Below are positions 43,450 to 53,899 of a DNA stretch of 64,000 nucleotides, piece by piece. The stretch lies in assembly GCA_965644295.1 (NCBI GenBank), contig CBFFRP010000153.1, positions 103,892 through 167,891 of the forward strand. Reading direction: 5' to 3'. A program made the position numbers and the translations under genes. Within the stretch, counting starts at the first letter, position 1. Each line of letters begins with the position of its first letter. This DNA is from Paraphysomonas bandaiensis. Taxonomy: Eukaryota > Chrysophyceae. Below the pieces are notes generated by a model. The model was not told the origin of the DNA and made no database searches. It was given only the letters and a program-made list of their open reading frames with translations.

Positions 43450-46400
43450 TCGGGTTCTACTTATCATGCTGCCCAGTTGTATAAGATGTCTACCAGCAAA
43501 TACTGGAGAGCAGCACACAGAGAAGGGATTATAATAAATAATGATAATGATGAAATTGTAGTGGATGTAGCTTTATTCGACTCGGGATCGAGCAATGATA
43601 ATTTTATTTCTAAGGAGTATTTGGATGAAGTTGGAGAAAAGTTAAAAAAGCATTTAGTGGAAAGGCCAATTCGAGTGAGAGTAGCCAATGGTAAAGAAGT
43701 TCAGATAAAGGGATATGTTCCTGTTACAATGCAGTTTAAGGATTGCGAAAAGATCTACAGTGCTAAGCTAAAGCTGTATGTGTTGGATGGATTGACTAAA
43801 GAAGTTATAATCGGTTTGCCAGCTATATGCGAGCACTTCGCAGAATTGTTTTGTAAAATGGTTCAGTCTACAAGTAATGCGAATTCGGGTGATACTATAA
43901 TGCATCTAAACTTGCTTGCGGGCGTGGAGTGTCAGATTAACTATTCGATAGATGATTTTGAAACTGACTATAACAAAATTACTAAAGTTCCTACACGAGT
44001 GCCATGGGGGAAGCCTAATGCAGGGGTTGCTCCGGAAGATGAGTTGATGCCAGAACCTTGTTCATTTGGTGGACTTATAAATTTTATGGAGATGTCAGTG
44101 GAAGAGGCTGAGCAAGAGTACTTGAGCAAGTTGGAGGAGCGAATTCATCCTGAATTTGCGAAGCAGACAAAAGTTTTAGAGCTGTTGAGGACACTTGGAA
44201 TGGAAGTATTTGTACCTAAAAAGTGGACTGGAATCAAGATGACGCCACTTAAACTCAAATGCAAGTCTACAATTCCAGATCGGATTAAACCGAAAAATAT
44301 GCGAAGGGTTCCTCCGAAATTGTACGATCGGACCAAGCAGGAGTTTGAAAGAATGTTAAAGTATTTCTATAAGAAGAGTATGAGTCCATACGCTTCGCCT
44401 ATTGTAGTTGCACCAAAGGCAACGAAACCTTTCATTAGGATATGTGGAGACTATCGCGTTGTCAATCTTGAGATGGAGAGTCCACACTTCCCGATTCCTG
44501 ATGTAATCAAAGAGTTGCACAAGGCTGCAGGATATAAGGTTTTTGTTGACTTAGACATATGCAATGCATTTCATGGCATACCTCTGGATGAAAATACGTC
44601 AGCATTGTTGTCTGTACAAACACCGTGGGGCCAATTTGAGCCGAAGTTCTTGCCAGAAGGAGTGTCTCCGGCTAGTGGAGTGTTGATGATGGTAATGTCA
44701 GAGATATTCAGTGATTATACCGAATGGATGATTGTCATATTTGATAATATGCTGATATTAGCGAACGATTATAATGATGCGTACACCAAATTGGAATTGG
44801 TTCTAATACGTTGCAAAGAATACAATGTGGTGTTGAAGTTATCTAAGAGTAAGTTCGGATATTCTTCGGTGGAGTTCTTTGGATATTTGTGTCAGGATAA
44901 TACCTATGCGCTGACGCAGGAACGAAAAGAATCTGTAAATTCAATTATATTTCCAGAAGGTGCAAATAAAACTAAACAAATGCAACGGTTTTTGGGAGCT
45001 GCAGTGTATTTCAAACCATTTATAGTGGACTACAGTCAGTTAACGCATCGGCTCAATGATATGACTAAAAAGGATTTTGATTGGACAGAAGCAAATTGGA
45101 AAGTAGACTATAGGAATGAGTTTGAAACGTTCAAAAAGGCTATACTAAAGTCTCTTACCTTGTATCACCCGGATTACAATTTGCGATGGTTGTTAATGAC
45201 TGATGCTTCAGACTATGCCTGTGGTGGAGTGTTAATTCAGATTGCAATTTCCAATGAGGGTGTAGAATTGTTTCAAGTCATTGCATTGATATCGAAGAAG
45301 TTTACCGCCAATGCAATGAAATGGTCTATCATTGATAAGGAGTGTTTCGGAGCGTTTTACAGCATCTATAAACTGTCGTATTACGTGCGGGGCAAACACT
45401 TTACACTTCTTACTGATCATGCTAATCTGAAGTGGATGGAGCAATCAGAGGTGGATCGTATTGTACGTATGCGTGTGTATATGCAGAATTTTCAGTTTGA
45501 CTTATTACACTTCAAAGGCAAACTGAATAAATTTGCAGATTGGTTGTCTCGCCAAGGTGCTGCTGATGATACTGTCGCTCTGGTTTCAGTTTTGGATTCA
45601 TGTATACACTGCGCAGAGGAGAGTGAAATGCCTGAACTGAACTGTATATATGAGAATGGGTGCTTATTGTCAGATGATGAAATACTTAACATAGAGAGCA
45701 CAACAGAACCAGATGTCATAGATATGTTGTGTATGTCTGTATTTCCGGAATCAGTGTTGCTGGATTTAGAGGAGCTGATTCAGGAGAGCCCAAAGCCTCG
45801 TTCAGCAAAGGAAGCCTTCGACATGGTACACAATGGTCGAATGGGACACCATGGATTGCGTAGAACATGGTTAAAATTATGCAAAGTCTTTCCTGGACAT
45901 GGTATCTCTATAGAGACTGTACGTAACTTTATTGATGAGTGCGCTTTATGTCAGAAGTTGAACAGTGGTATGTCCGATTCGTTACAAGCGCCTGTCAGAG
46001 CTTTGGATGCAGAACATTGCAGACATTTTGTGGGTTTCGACACACTTACAGTCAGTCCTCCTGATGCTCAGGGACACTGTTGCATACATGTTGTGAAGCA
46101 AATGCCAGCCCGATTGATAGGACTCTACCCAGCTAAGGACTATAGAGCGGAAGGAGTTGCTAGAGCGTTGTTTCATTACTTTGTTACTTATGGAATTTCA
46201 GAAGTACTGATTTCAGACCCTGGGTCAAACATTACTGCTGAAGTGGTACAGTTATTGTTGAAGTGGTTTGGAGTTCGATTTCGAGTGTCATTAACTAATC
46301 GTCATGAGTCCAATATGGTCGAGCGATCTCATCGAGAGCTGTTGCGATTTCTACAGGGTTTAGTCCACGATGAGAGGTTGCAAGATTCATGGGGGGATAT

Positions 46401-47424
46401 TGAGTGTTACATGTTGATTCAGTTCATTTTGAATGATGAAGTCAGTAGTGAGACTGGACTCTCTCCTTTTCAATATGTGTTTGGTACCGTTGATATTCCA
46501 TATTTTCGTTTGGGTGAACTGACTATGGATGAATCTTCTGCTGCGGGTTATGTGTCTATTTTGAATGAGAACTTACAGAAGATTCGAGCGGTTGCCATGG
46601 ATGTTCAGCGCAAAATCCAAGACAAGCGCAAGTCTGCCACGCCTACACACACTTTGAATGAATATCAACCTGGTGATTTAGTTTTGTTGCGGCTGGATCC
46701 AACTCAGCATAAGCCCAATAAATTATACCCTCGTTTCAAAGGTCCTTACGAAGTGGTTTCCACGTATAAGGCTGATGTCACATGCATTCATGTTGTGATG
46801 CGTTTTGAAGTTGTGCTGCACATGTCATGGCTCAAACCGTTCTTTGGTACGCCCGAGCAGGCATATCGTGTTGCGCAAATTGATTTTAACCAGTATACTG
46901 TGGTTGCTGTGATTGCATACCGAGGAGATCCGGAGGTTCGTTCTCGAATGGAATTCCAAGTTCAGTTTGAGGATGGTTCGTTATTATGGCTTCCATGGTC
47001 ACAGGATATTGCTTCCACCTCGCAATTTCAGTCGTTCTGTGAGCAGAAACCTCAATTGTTCCCTCTGTTGTTTTCTGCTGCTATGGCAAAATCTGAACGT
47101 GCACGTTTGAAACGTATACCTATCGAAGGGGTGTCACCTGGTCAAACAATTTATGTAGATTTGCGTGCATGGGGTTCAGATTTCTATGATGAACTTAATC
47201 TGCCGAATTGTTATACAACGATGTATGTTGTCGAATGTTCTTATGTGCGGTGGGCTGGCCGTCGCCAGTTACGTATAGACCTCTATTGCCCGTTGTTTCA
47301 ATCTACTTATGAATGGAGTGCCTATGACGTCCACTGCTATGGTCGAGTCACGGAATTTGATCCTTCTACTATGGTATTGGTGGATGCTGCATTCTGCCAA
47401 CAATATCCTAATATTCTCCTCTAA
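43450..47424 (+). CDS. Pol of gypsy B: protease, RT, RNase H, integrase, extra C-terminal module
   Basis: It is in the same frame as the capsid part of Gag, separated by a single UGA (43447); the first ATG is at 43486. Protease has LFDSGSSNDNF. RT carries the first catalytic Asp in VFVDLDICNAFHGI, but its active-site box reads VIFDNMLILA, so Asn replaces the second Asp of YxDD. RNase H starts LLMTDASDYACGG. Integrase has HHGLRR...CALCQK and a D,D,E set in GFDTLT, SDPGSN and NMVERSH. After it, about residues 1125-1175 look like a degenerate chromodomain (AYRGDPEVRSRMEFQVQFEDG...WLPW). A further 130 residues ending at 47424 match nothing I recognise. Total from the ATG is about 1,312 residues. 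No stop or frameshift interrupts it. Confidence 0.88.
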   Translation, partial: SGSTYHAAQLYKMSTSKYWRAAHREGIIINNDNDEIVVDVALFDSGSSNDNFISKEYLDEVGEKLKKHLVERPIRVRVANGKEVQIKGYVPVTMQFKDCEKIYSAKLKLYVLDGLTKEVIIGLPAICEHFAELFCKMVQSTSNANSGDTIMHLNLLAGVECQINYSIDDFETDYNKITKVPTRVPWGKPNAGVAPEDELMPEPCSFGGLINFMEMSVEEAEQEYLSKLEERIHPEFAKQTKVLELLRTLGMEVFVPKKWTGIKMTPLKLKCKSTIPDRIKPKNMRRVPPKLYDRTKQEFERMLKYFYKKSMSPYASPIVVAPKATKPFIRICGDYRVVNLEMESPHFPIPDVIKELHKAAGYKVFVDLDICNAFHGIPLDENTSALLSVQTPWGQFEPKFLPEGVSPASGVLMMVMSEIFSDYTEWMIVIFDNMLILANDYNDAYTKLELVLIRCKEYNVVLKLSKSKFGYSSVEFFGYLCQDNTYALTQERKESVNSIIFPEGANKTKQMQRFLGAAVYFKPFIVDYSQLTHRLNDMTKKDFDWTEANWKVDYRNEFETFKKAILKSLTLYHPDYNLRWLLMTDASDYACGGVLIQIAISNEGVELFQVIALISKKFTANAMKWSIIDKECFGAFYSIYKLSYYVRGKHFTLLTDHANLKWMEQSEVDRIVRMRVYMQNFQFDLLHFKGKLNKFADWLSRQGAADDTVALVSVLDSCIHCAEESEMPELNCIYENGCLLSDDEILNIESTTEPDVIDMLCMSVFPESVLLDLEELIQESPKPRSAKEAFDMVHNGRMGHHGLRRTWLKLCKVFPGHGISIETVRNFIDECALCQKLNSGMSDSLQAPVRALDAEHCRHFVGFDTLTVSPPDAQGHCCIHVVKQMPARLIGLYPAKDYRAEGVARALFHYFVTYGISEVLISDPGSNITAEVVQLLLKWFGVRFRVSLTNRHESNMVERSHRELLRFLQGLVHDERLQDSWGDIECYMLIQFILNDEVSSETGLSPFQYVFGTVDIPYFRLGELTMDESSAAGYVSILNENLQKIRAVAMDVQRKIQDKRKSATPTHTLNEYQPGDLVLLRLDPTQHKPNKLYPRFKGPYEVVSTYKADVTCIHVVMRFEVVLHMSWLKPFFGTPEQAYRVAQIDFNQYTVVAVIAYRGDPEVRSRMEFQVQFEDGSLLWLPWSQDIASTSQFQSFCEQKPQLFPLLFSAAMAKSERARLKRIPIEGVSPGQTIYVDLRAWGSDFYDELNLPNCYTTMYVVECSYVRWAGRRQLRIDLYCPLFQSTYEWSAYDVHCYGRVTEFDPSTMVLVDAAFCQQYPNILL

Positions 47425-47677
47425 TTGTTGATTACTTTTATTTATTTATTTAATATCTCATGCTTATATCACATATATATATTATAACATTCATACTATT
47501 ATTCATACTTATTATCATAATATTGCTCTACGTATGTTTATTACTTTTATTTCATGAATTGGATTTTTATTTGCTAATGCTTGGAATGACGCTTTATTGG
47601 CTGATACAAGTATTACTTCTATTTATCCCAGATATGTATTCCTATTTCTTTTCTCTAGCTGGAGGGAGAAGGGGTAG

Positions 47678-48066
47678 TGTCACGCATACCTGTAGTTACT
47701 GTTATACGTGGAGTTATACGGTGTTATACTGCGGTACTCTAGGTAGCATGCTGTTGTACTTTCATTTTCAGTTTATTTAGTATACATTGCGGTTACTGTA
47801 TTCTTGAAGGGATATAAGTCCCGTATATGTACAAGTATGATACTGTAAACTGTAGATGATTCACAGCAAGATAGAGTGTTGTATGTTTTCACTTTCTTTC
47901 TTTACACGTTTTAACGTAATTTAATTCATTCTATACTCGCGGTTTGCTTGTGTTAGGAGGCAGTTTCACCGGTTTGGTGTTCTGGACAGTGTATTCTCGG
48001 TTTGGGAAGCACTTTAAATTCATATAAAACGTTGTAAACACGGTCTTTCTCATCAGAAAGATTACA
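47678..48066 (+). repeat. Right LTR of gypsy B
   Basis: 389 bp, directly after the polypurine tract at 47661-47677. Confidence 0.92.
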
Positions 48067-48070
48067 ATTT

Positions 48071-48540
48071 CTCTCTAATAACCACCACAGATGATTTCTG
48101 ATCCTCTAATAGACACCTCTTTGTATGCTTCTCGTAAAAGTCACACCACACAAAAATTTCGTTAATATATCTGCTGTCTGATCACCAGTCCCCACACGTG
48201 TGATACAATATATAACCGTGTTAAAAGAACCATCTGGATCTAAGTGTTCCCGAACCCAATGGTTCTTGATATCGATGTGTTTCGAACACCGGATTCAATG
48301 CTAAGTCACGAGCACTCTGGTTATCTAAGAAAAATGGAGTGGGTTCGCGTAGACGAAGAAGTCCTAATTCGGCCAACACCCCCCGAAGCCATATACCAGT
48401 TCTTGCATGTCTGCACACATGGCCTACTACTCACTTTGCATTGATGACGCTGAGACAGTTGCCTGTAAAAAATGGACTGCCAGATAAGTGGTCCACCAGC
48501 AGCAAACACTATATAATATCAGTCGTAGATCGACGTGACA
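48071..48540 (-). pseudogene. Copia RNase H fragment, minus strand
   Basis: Read on the minus strand: VFAAGGPLIWQS near 48509, then LGLLRLREPTPFFLDNQSAR near 48360 and, in another frame, segments resembling the terminal HxxADILTK block near 48180. Gypsy B inserted at its downstream edge. Confidence 0.65.
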
Positions 48541-49449
48541 CCACATCGCCAGCCCAGTCTCTGCATCATCAGATAAAGATGTGCATGTCGAAGTGCTTAC
48601 TACTGAACCAAATACCCTTCCGCACTGTACCCCTAACGTACTGCAATAGGTGAGTCATTAATAAACAACATGTAGCCCGAGTAGGCTTAGATGCATAATA
48701 TATATATATCTAGATAACAAACCAACTGCATATATAATATGCAATATCAGAGCAAGTATTCATATATATACTCTATATACTAGTAGTAGACTGCGATATA
48801 TATATGGATTATTATCTACTCCCTCTTTTTCCTCAGGTGAGAGATTACTGCCTGCTTGATTAATTCTGTCCATCATGGCATCGACGGGTAGCGGAGACTT
48901 TCGGGTTTTTGATGCGGGCCCGAGGAAATCAGCAAATTTGTGAAGAATTTTCTCCGCATATATAAATGTCTGCTGATCCAGTTGAATGAAATTGTGACCT
49001 CGAGTTACGCGAACATTGAGAAATGTTCAACCGCTCGCATATCCGTTATGATGTTGTCGAAACGTTCGCAAAAATTTGCTTTTATTTCTGTATATTATAA
49101 TATGTTACGGTCAGCACAATGTGATGACAATAATGCATCTACATAATAATATTATATATATATTATATAATATTATTCTATATAGAGTAAGAGAGATACA
49201 CTTTATTTATTAACCTACTAGTGATATACAAGCCATGCTTCATATATATACTCCTTGGTGAAGCCATCTGTGTGTTGTACTTCCGCTTATATTACGGACC
49301 TCGGACTCTTAGATTATTGCATTTTCATTCACCTGGATTTCGATAAGAATATCACGACTCTTAGTCACAGCAACAATATATGACATATATGTATGTCACT
49401 AAACAACTGGAATAATTCAATAATATGTATGTCTAATTGTAAACCAATG
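48541..49449. other. AT-rich intergenic stretch with microsatellites
   Basis: TA-rich runs at 48700-48810 and 49140-49185 can form hairpins. No gene or clear transposon motif was found. Confidence 0.4.
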
Positions 49450-49985
49450 TCTACACCGAGGTTTTGCTCTCATTCAAGTATGATTTGCATGAATTCAATC
49501 ATTTATCGGACGAATCAACAAAATGTTCAAAACTTCCCATCATTATGCAAGGAGCTCATTGGATCCCTAATATGTGCCTAGTAGATGTATGCACTCGACC
49601 GGACATCACAATCGCAGTCAATACTGTTGCTAGATTTTCTGATATGCCTAACCTTCTTTTACTACCTGTTTATAGTGTTGTACTATAGTAGAGGAACCTA
49701 AATAAGGCACTGCTTTTAGTAAGCAAGGGTTGACATCATATTCTGGATCCCACATAACATTGTCAGGATACTGCGATAGCGATTGTAACCTCACTCGACG
49801 GTCCACTACAGCTTTTACCTTACTTCTTCATAGGTAATTTTCATAATATTATATTATCATGGCAATCTCGATTACTGACAACAGTGGCACTGTCGTCAAC
49901 TGAAGCAGAGTATATGGCTTTATCGTCAGCAGCTCAAGAAGCATTATATGGTTACGATTTTTATTATCAGAAATTGGTTTAATAT
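49450..49985 (+). pseudogene. Copia RT C-terminus and RNase H fragments
   Basis: CTRPDITIAVNTVARFSDMPN at 49587-49650 is the end of a copia RT. LTTVALSSTEAEYMALSSAA at about 49877-49936 is its RNase H. The middle has been lost or scrambled. Confidence 0.65.
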
Positions 49986-50380
49986 ATATTATATATAACT
50001 CAAGTGACAGTTATGTTCTGCATTATTATTCACTTTTCTACATTACTGTGTTTGTTAGAATTGGACATTTCACTGAAGTTACTTTTTGCTCTACACGTAA
50101 ACCTTAACCTTTTGTTATGTTGAACACAATGCACTTTCAAGTAAGAATTATAATTATTATTCTGAACACTTCACTACATATTCGTGTAACATATGTTGAA
50201 ACATCTGTCCTCAGCAACATCTGTTTCTCATATGTTCATCGGTCAGTTCTATATCTTGTATAGTCACACATCAGTAACTGAATTTAATTCCTTTGTATGA
50301 GTTGACTTTACCTATTGTCCACTGTTAACTCACTTCAATTGCACAATATATATCACATCATAATATTGCAGAACTCAACA

Positions 50381-51000
50381 CTCCCACTCAATTGGATGTA
50401 GTTAACCATTCTAAAATTTGTGAAGAACATTGCTATCGAATACGCAATCACCGAACCTCATATAGGACACTGGTGGAAGTATGACTCCGCTGGTATAGCT
50501 AGCTCCCACCATTCATTAACACCTCTACTAACTAGTTACGACGAGCTCTCTTTACCTTGGGTACCTCTGGGATAATTTGTTCAGAGTAGTCTTCAATTTT
50601 TCCCCAAGATTTCGCTCCCTCTGTTCAATGAATATTGGACCACTCAAAGCCTTGGTATATATATCAGCCATCTGTTATCGACTGCTCACATGAATTAATT
50701 TCGCTATATTAAACTGTTCGGAATCCACATGCTCTCTAATCATATGATACTTAATCTCAATATATGTTTCGATCGTTGATGTTGCACTGGATTTTCCGAT
50801 ATATCCTGGGCACTTTGACTATCCAGGAATAATGGTGTGGGCTCGTCAATTTTCAACCCTACACTTCTCCAGCCACCCCCCGAGACCATATCATTTCCTG
50901 TAATCCATTATATAAGCATTGATACTCTGCTTGCATAGTCTATGTAGCTACAATAGACTGAATTTTAGAACCCCACGATAGTGGTCCACCAGCTCAAAAC
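50381..51000 (-). pseudogene. Copia 3' end, minus strand (RNase H to polypurine tract)
   Basis: On the minus strand the RNase H motifs are readable in order: PTPLFLDSQSAQDISENP near 50850-50800, KYHMIREHVDSEQFN near 50750, and MADIYTKA-like near 50670. The polypurine tract TTGAGTGGGAG lies at 50381-50392, and an LTR beginning TGTTGAGTTC runs from 50380 downward. It is closely related to the copia element at 27710-40637. Confidence 0.68.
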
Positions 51001-51059
51001 ATAATAATATAACCTGAAGTCGACCTCCTCGTCAACGGATCGGGATGACTCGGCCGTCC

Positions 51060-51533
51060 ACAACGGGATACATCGTGTTTTTATGTGCGGGCGCTTTGGC
51101 TTGCTGGCAGTCCAAGCTTTAGACCACAGTTGCGACTTCGAGCATGGAATCTGAGTATATGGCGGAGTATGCGGCTATGCAAGAACTTGAGTGGCTTCGG
51201 GGGGTGTTCAAGGAGCTCGGACTCTTGGTAGCGAAGCCGACTCCATTCTTTATGGATAGTAAGAGCGCTAAGGATCTTTCAGAGGATCCAGTGTATCATA
51301 AGAGGTCGAAGCATATTGACATCAAGTATCACTGGATAAGAGAACATGTTAATGGAAACTTTCCTACAGCAAAGTTGACTAATGTATCTACGAATGATAT
51401 GGCGGCCGATATTTTTACAAAGGCATTGTCCACGAAGATCTTCAGCCGTCATGAGAAAACGATTACCGGTGTTAAGAGGAGTGTGTCTAACAGAGTGGAG
51501 GAGCAGCAGAAGAAACGACCCCGAAGAGGTTAA
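51060..51533 (+). pseudogene. Copia RNase H C-terminal fragment
   Basis: SKL.TTVATSSMESEYMAEY (a stop follows SKL) leads into a 129-residue open frame from 51144. The frame has WLRGVFKELGLL, FFMDSKSAKDLSEDP, KHIDIKYHWIREHV and NDMAADIFTKALS, ending in a Lys/Arg-rich tail. It is the best preserved of the local copia fragments. Confidence 0.78.
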
Positions 51534-51715
51534 AGGTGTGTTTTAGTGGGTGAAAATCCCACATAACTGTACATCTAGTTGACTGCTATATAGGTATATA
51601 TGTATCTTTAAAAGATTTCATATCTGTTTTACTTATGGGACTAGATAGTCATAGCATTATCAGATTATTGTGATCACTGTTGTTTTATCTCACTGCATTC
51701 TACATTGAGTGGGAG

Positions 51716-51980
51716 TATTAGAATATGGATCTTATTCTAGTATATTCAGTATGTCATTTGAAGACAATGCACGAGAATACAGTGAAATATAGTGATGTAC
51801 AAATAAATGCTGTGATGATATTGAGAAACTGAAATAGTTTGATCTATCAAGATATGTTCAGTAAAGAGAGGTTCGCATATGTAGGATTATGCATGGATTA
51901 AAATGAGTTAGTGTTGGTTATCACAACTTCGTGTAAACGATATTAATAAATCTATCTAGTTTTACGACAAATTCTCTCTG
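51716..51980 (+). repeat. Probable copia 3' LTR fragment
   Basis: It follows a polypurine-like TTGAGTGGGAG (51705-51715), directly downstream of the RNase H fragment, and begins TATTAGAATATGG. The right edge is not defined, since no partner LTR is in the window. Confidence 0.45.
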
Positions 51981-52776
51981 TGATCTAGCTTAAAATGAGC
52001 AATTTTCAATATATATATAAGATCTGATAATATTGATTGGTAGTTGAGCGAATATAATTGTAGCGAATATCTATGAACGATGAGAGATGACGCTGATTAT
52101 AAGTTTCATAATTGTGTATCGAGTGTATACAACGTTCAGTTAATACATTGTTTTCTAACCCTCCAATTACGTCAAAAGTAGATAAACATCCTGATGACAA
52201 ATCTTGATACAATATATTTCTCAGTTTATCTAAGCTATTTTATAGCACATCATATATGTTTATATAACACTGTCTTCTAATACCTTAGTTTTCAAGTAAC
52301 TACAGCTTTCAATTGCTCACCGATAAGCAAAACTCATCAAAGAGAATACAAAATTGTATATACAAGATACGTAGCTTGACCAAGATACTGCAAAAAAGTG
52401 CAAAGTAATATTGGCTTCAGTACCATGCATGTTGGAATAAGTATGATACTCATGGATATTGCCGTCATTCTGATAGAGAGAAATATATTACCCAGCGTCC
52501 ATTACTATCTTCAGAGTGATGTCAAAAAACAAGTGCTGGAGTCAAGTGATAAGTGATCAAAATTCATTCGTGAAGAAAGTGCGGCCAGGCCAGTGCGGTG
52601 AAGAAAGACCATGCAAAAAATAAACAACACCATTATCTTGTTTTAAAAATCCCGGTATGTCATATTATATGGCATGCGATACTCATAACTCTCAAAGCTT
52701 TTACATACAGATCTCTTTTTTCTCATGCTCAGAGACAGCCTAATAAAAAATTAATAAAAGAGAACATGAAAACGTA
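51981..52776. other. Intergenic with a minus-strand LTR-like relic
   Basis: At 52280-52335 the minus strand reads as TGATGAG followed by GAGCAATTGAAAGCTGTAGT. This resembles the LTR-like start near 41230. The rest holds nothing recognisable; the 83-residue frame at 52598-52849 overlaps the last exon of the minus-strand gene and is a shadow. Confidence 0.4.
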
Positions 52777-53361
52777 TCATACCATGGTGTGGACTGGATT
52801 AAGAGAAGAGGTAGCTGTAGTGGATGTGTTGAGTGTGTTACGTTGGTAGTCGATCTCATAGTTAACTTGCGCGGCCATACAGCCCATGAGCGTATAAAAC
52901 ACTAAGTCCGCAATTATTCGAATGATGTGCACTAACTCGCGCAACTCACGCACAAATATTGCCAGAATGTGACAAACGCATGATAGTAGCTGAACTGCGA
53001 GCTACAATAAGTACCAAAGCAGCAAACGATACACACAACACTTACGGCAGTTGCTGAATCGAATGAGTCGATTATCACAAGGGTCGGGCCTTAAATCATA
53101 GAGATCCATTACAAACATTCTCGAAGACGACATGCTAGGCCCCAAACAAAAGAAAGATTCTATTGCTAGACACAGTTCCGGACAGGATTTCTCCCCACAG
53201 TTTCCAGCTTTGAAAAATCCACAATTGAAGTAGCCTTGACAACAGGCATACTTCTGCAAATTGCCGTCTAGTGCCCGGTATCGTGTGTAATACGCAGAAC
53301 AACACGGACACAAGAATGTCAAACAGCACCACGGCTGGTTCGTGTAGATCCCATCCGTCAT
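52777..53361 (-). CDS. Small conserved Cys-rich protein of unknown function
   Basis: Two exons: 53361-53046 and 52994-52777. They are separated by a 51-bp intron (52995-53045, GTAAGT donor, CTCGCAG acceptor), giving 177 residues. The sequence has the landmarks of a widespread but uncharacterised eukaryotic Cys-rich family: an N-terminal WCCLTFLCPCC block, YACCQGYFNCGFF, CPELCLAIESFFC, a Ser/Arg-rich SSSRMFVMD and DPCDNRLIRFSNC. After the intron come LQLLSCVCHILAIF and a hydrophobic C-terminal helix with FYTLMGCMAAQVNYE. Several cysteines lie in hydrophobic stretches, so membrane association or palmitoylation is plausible. A strong acceptor (TTTTTTTCAG, next to 53433) suggests a further 5' exon with a different start. 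No enzymatic motif is present. Confidence 0.75.
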
Positions 53362-53899
53362 TGTAATCTGAAATCGATTAGATCTATTTGCTTTAGGATC
53401 ATTTTCAATAGGATCCCCACTGAAAAAAAGTAAGCAACAGGGCATATCAGATGTGATTACGATCGCTATGCGTAAAGCTATTGTAGAATGAATAATTGCA
53501 CCAGTACCACTGGAGTAGGAATTCCTATCCACCTCTATGTGGTGACCTTGATTTCCTCGTATTGTATCTTCTGCTCAAGAAGCAAGGAAGTTAGTTTACG
53601 GTATCTTTTGTAGTATAGAGCGATTGGTATTGTTTACAACGTACAGAAATACACACCAGAATACTGTATACAAATTTTCACACAAGAATGGGAGAGCTTG
53701 GCTTGGTGCGTGTTTGTAGTTTTTTCAGATTCGGATCCAGCCACCTTAAGACATGGCATACTACTGTACATATATACATAGTATATATAATATATGGCAC
53801 ATGAAGTGTTACAACATTTGTAAAATGTAGGATATTACTCACTTCCATTCACAAACTGCCCATATTACTGTCTGCATCCCTATCTATTCACGTGCGATT
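53362..53899. promoter_or_regulatory. Divergent region, Cys-rich gene / kinase array
   Basis: It separates two outward-facing starts and probably holds both promoters, and perhaps a first exon of the Cys-rich gene at 53433-53540. It includes a TATA-rich run at 53768-53790. No other element seen. Confidence 0.45.

Larger units (their letters stand above)
41393..48066 (+). mobile_element. Ty3/gypsy element B, near-complete
   Basis: 6,674 bp with LTRs of 388 and 389 bp and an ATTT target duplication (41389-41392 and 48067-48070). LTRs differ only by small changes near 41600 versus 47895, so it inserted recently. Order is LTR, gag, protease, RT, RNase H, integrase, an extra C-terminal module, polypurine tract and LTR. 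It is probably the master of the defective element A at 11987-17043. Unusual points are a CCCH finger in Gag, an in-frame UGA between Gag and Pol, and FDN in the RT active site. Confidence 0.92.
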
